From assembly GCA_020426345.1 (NCBI GenBank), contig JAGQQE010000005.1, positions 1 through 50,694 of the forward strand: a stretch of 50,694 nt of DNA, in the 5' to 3' direction. The DNA is from Planctomycetaceae bacterium (GTDB lineage Bacteria > Planctomycetota > Planctomycetia > Planctomycetales > Planctomycetaceae). Within the stretch, counting starts at the first letter, position 1, and the number at the start of each line of letters is the position of its first letter. The notes under the pieces are model-generated. The model was not told where the DNA came from and did no database searches. It saw only the letters and a program-made list of their open reading frames with translations. Shown piece by piece: positions 49,556-50,694 of the stretch. Position numbers and translations under genes: made by a program.

Positions 49556-50638
49556 TCAGCGACGGATTGGTGTGACCCCTGTTTCAGCTGTGCCGGTTGC
49601 TGAGGCCTTCTTGACAGGTCCGCGGGTTTCTCCCGTCAGATGGTTGTCAACCCGAGCGGAAGTTTGAATCCGTTCGAATGTTTCACCCAGCAGGCGGGCC
49701 ACTTCACGTTCTTCGATTTCCGCGTTCAGTTGTGCTTCGACATCCTTGCGTTCGTGCGGAACTGGTTCGGTTCGTCCTTCGTACTTCAGGATGATGTAGC
49801 GGTTATCTACCTGAACAATCCCGGAGATCTCACCGACTTCCTTCATGGCGAAAGCCGCCTTTCGGATCTGTTCGTCAGCCCCGGAATGCATTCGAATTGG
49901 CGGAACGGTTCCACCAAGAGCGCGGCTGTTGGGTTCAACGGATAGTTCGCGGGCCATTCGTTCGAATTCATCCGGTTGAGTTCGAAGGCGTTCCCACGCA
50001 TCCTGAGCGCGTCGGAGATTGTCGAAGACAATCATTCGGGCTTTTACGCGTTCACCGTAGTGGTCGGTGTAGGCTTCATCCATCATTTGTCGAGTGACTT
50101 CGATATCCCGGCCGGCCAGCTTTTTCATCGCGAGCATCGGCCAGACTACGTCCCGGCGGTACTGGACAGGTGAAAGACCACGTTCCGCTTCCAGCAGTTG
50201 ATAGTACTGCTCGACTGCCAGACCAAACTTTTTGCTGAGCGTGATGATTTCCTGATTGACTTCCTGTTCGGAAACTGCGATGCCTCTTTCAGCACAAGCC
50301 TGCTGAATGATGGTTTTGTTGATCAGGTTGTCCAGAACTTCCTTGCCGTGCCGTTCCACACATTCCCGGGCCAGCATTTCATAGGTGATGGCAACGCCGT
50401 TGACGCGCCCGACCGCCTGGTTGTAGGCATCAACGCGAGCCTGCGTGGCGGACGTTGTCTCGTTTTGTTCGGCTGCTTTGCTGTTTTGTGCTCGCCAGAC
50501 CTGCATGCCAATTCCTGCGAGGACGACAACAGCCAGCGTTCCGCCGACAAAAAGGCCACCGCGACTGGCGTGCTGTGCTGCGCGACCAGACGCCCCATTT
50601 GAGCTCTGCGCTCCGGTTGTGTTGGATGCATCCTGCAT
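49556..50638 (-). CDS. Membrane-anchored parvulin-type peptidyl-prolyl isomerase (SurA/PrsA-like)
   Basis: A 360-residue protein with an N-terminal membrane helix (about residues 28-45, LFVGGTLAVVVLAGIGMQVW) and a disordered S/T/Q/A linker. A SurA_N-like helical region (VNGVAITYEMLARECVERHGKEVLDNLI) is followed by a parvulin core from about residue 190 (VKARMIVFDNLRRAQDAWERL ... ALGGTVPPIRMHSG ... YIILKYEGRTEP). It folds or escorts envelope proteins outside the membrane. GGAG precedes ATG 50638. The terminator lies just beyond its stop. The core is short of some classical histidines, so isomerase activity is likely but not certain; it may act mainly as a chaperone. Confidence 0.88.
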   Translation of the reverse strand: MQDASNTTGAQSSNGASGRAAQHASRGGLFVGGTLAVVVLAGIGMQVWRAQNSKAAEQNETTSATQARVDAYNQAVGRVNGVAITYEMLARECVERHGKEVLDNLINKTIIQQACAERGIAVSEQEVNQEIITLSKKFGLAVEQYYQLLEAERGLSPVQYRRDVVWPMLAMKKLAGRDIEVTRQMMDEAYTDHYGERVKARMIVFDNLRRAQDAWERLRTQPDEFERMARELSVEPNSRALGGTVPPIRMHSGADEQIRKAAFAMKEVGEISGIVQVDNRYIILKYEGRTEPVPHERKDVEAQLNAEIEEREVARLLGETFERIQTSARVDNHLTGETRGPVKKASATGTAETGVTPIRR

Positions 50639-50694
50639 TTTCAGATCTCCAGAGATTGCGTTTGAGACGCGTGTTGCCTGCCCGGATTGTGAGG

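Noticed and set aside
1-50694. Search for CRISPR arrays, insertion sequences, integrases, prophage genes, rRNA
   Set aside because: No regularly spaced direct repeats, transposase, integrase or phage-type genes were seen; the accessory content is envelope and flagellar, not mobile.

Overview
The window looks like chromosomal DNA from a planctomycete (Planctomycetota, probably class Planctomycetia). The sequence basis is a set of lineage-typical genes: a cytochrome-c-like/DUF1549/DUF1553 protein followed by a Tat-exported DUF1501 protein, a CxPSR sulfatase, a DUF1080 protein, a large Ser/Thr kinase with an extracytoplasmic beta-helix-like half, and Q/S-rich envelope proteins. I cannot name the genus. 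I saw no rRNA, tRNA, insertion sequence, prophage or CRISPR array. About 45 genes on both strands fill most of the window.

Left part (1-12.5 kb): the 3' end of a giant Q/E-rich coiled-coil protein, msrA, an SGNH-type hydrolase, and a minus-strand two-component system (histidine kinase and OmpR-type regulator) whose kinase gene overlaps the convergent hydrolase gene by 30 bp. Then come a beta-helix Ser/Thr kinase, a CxxC-rich protein and an FGGY sugar kinase.

Centre-left (12.8-25 kb): a plus-strand run of DUF1549/1553, DUF1501 and PlsC acyltransferase genes; a minus-strand membrane-anchored coiled-coil protein with a clear terminator; then a tightly packed plus-strand operon of a lipoprotein, a 58-residue coiled-coil protein, a TSR3-like protein and a sulfatase, followed by a DUF1080 protein.

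Centre (25.1-31 kb): a 660-bp spacer with two abutting hairpins, two tandem TatA-type genes, a minus-strand release-factor-like/thioesterase pair, an McsA-like zinc protein without an adjacent mcsB, a UPF0261 (Tm-1-like) protein and an SDR oxidoreductase.

Flagellar block (30.9-40.6 kb): fliS, fliD, flagellin and flgM on the minus strand, and divergently a TPR protein with an embedded secretin/TonB N-terminal (STN)-like segment, a secreted S/Q-rich TPR-like protein and a small helical protein that could be a FlgN/FliT-type chaperone. This divergent trio is the most plausible poorly described system here: it is tightly overlapped, envelope-directed and shares a 166-bp intergenic region with flgM.

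Right part (40.7-50.7 kb): a divergent UvrA, a degenerate nucleotidyltransferase-like/winged-helix protein, a DHH phosphoesterase, a PhoD-type phosphatase, a soluble HCD-type Ser/Thr kinase and a membrane-anchored parvulin-type peptidyl-prolyl isomerase with its terminator.
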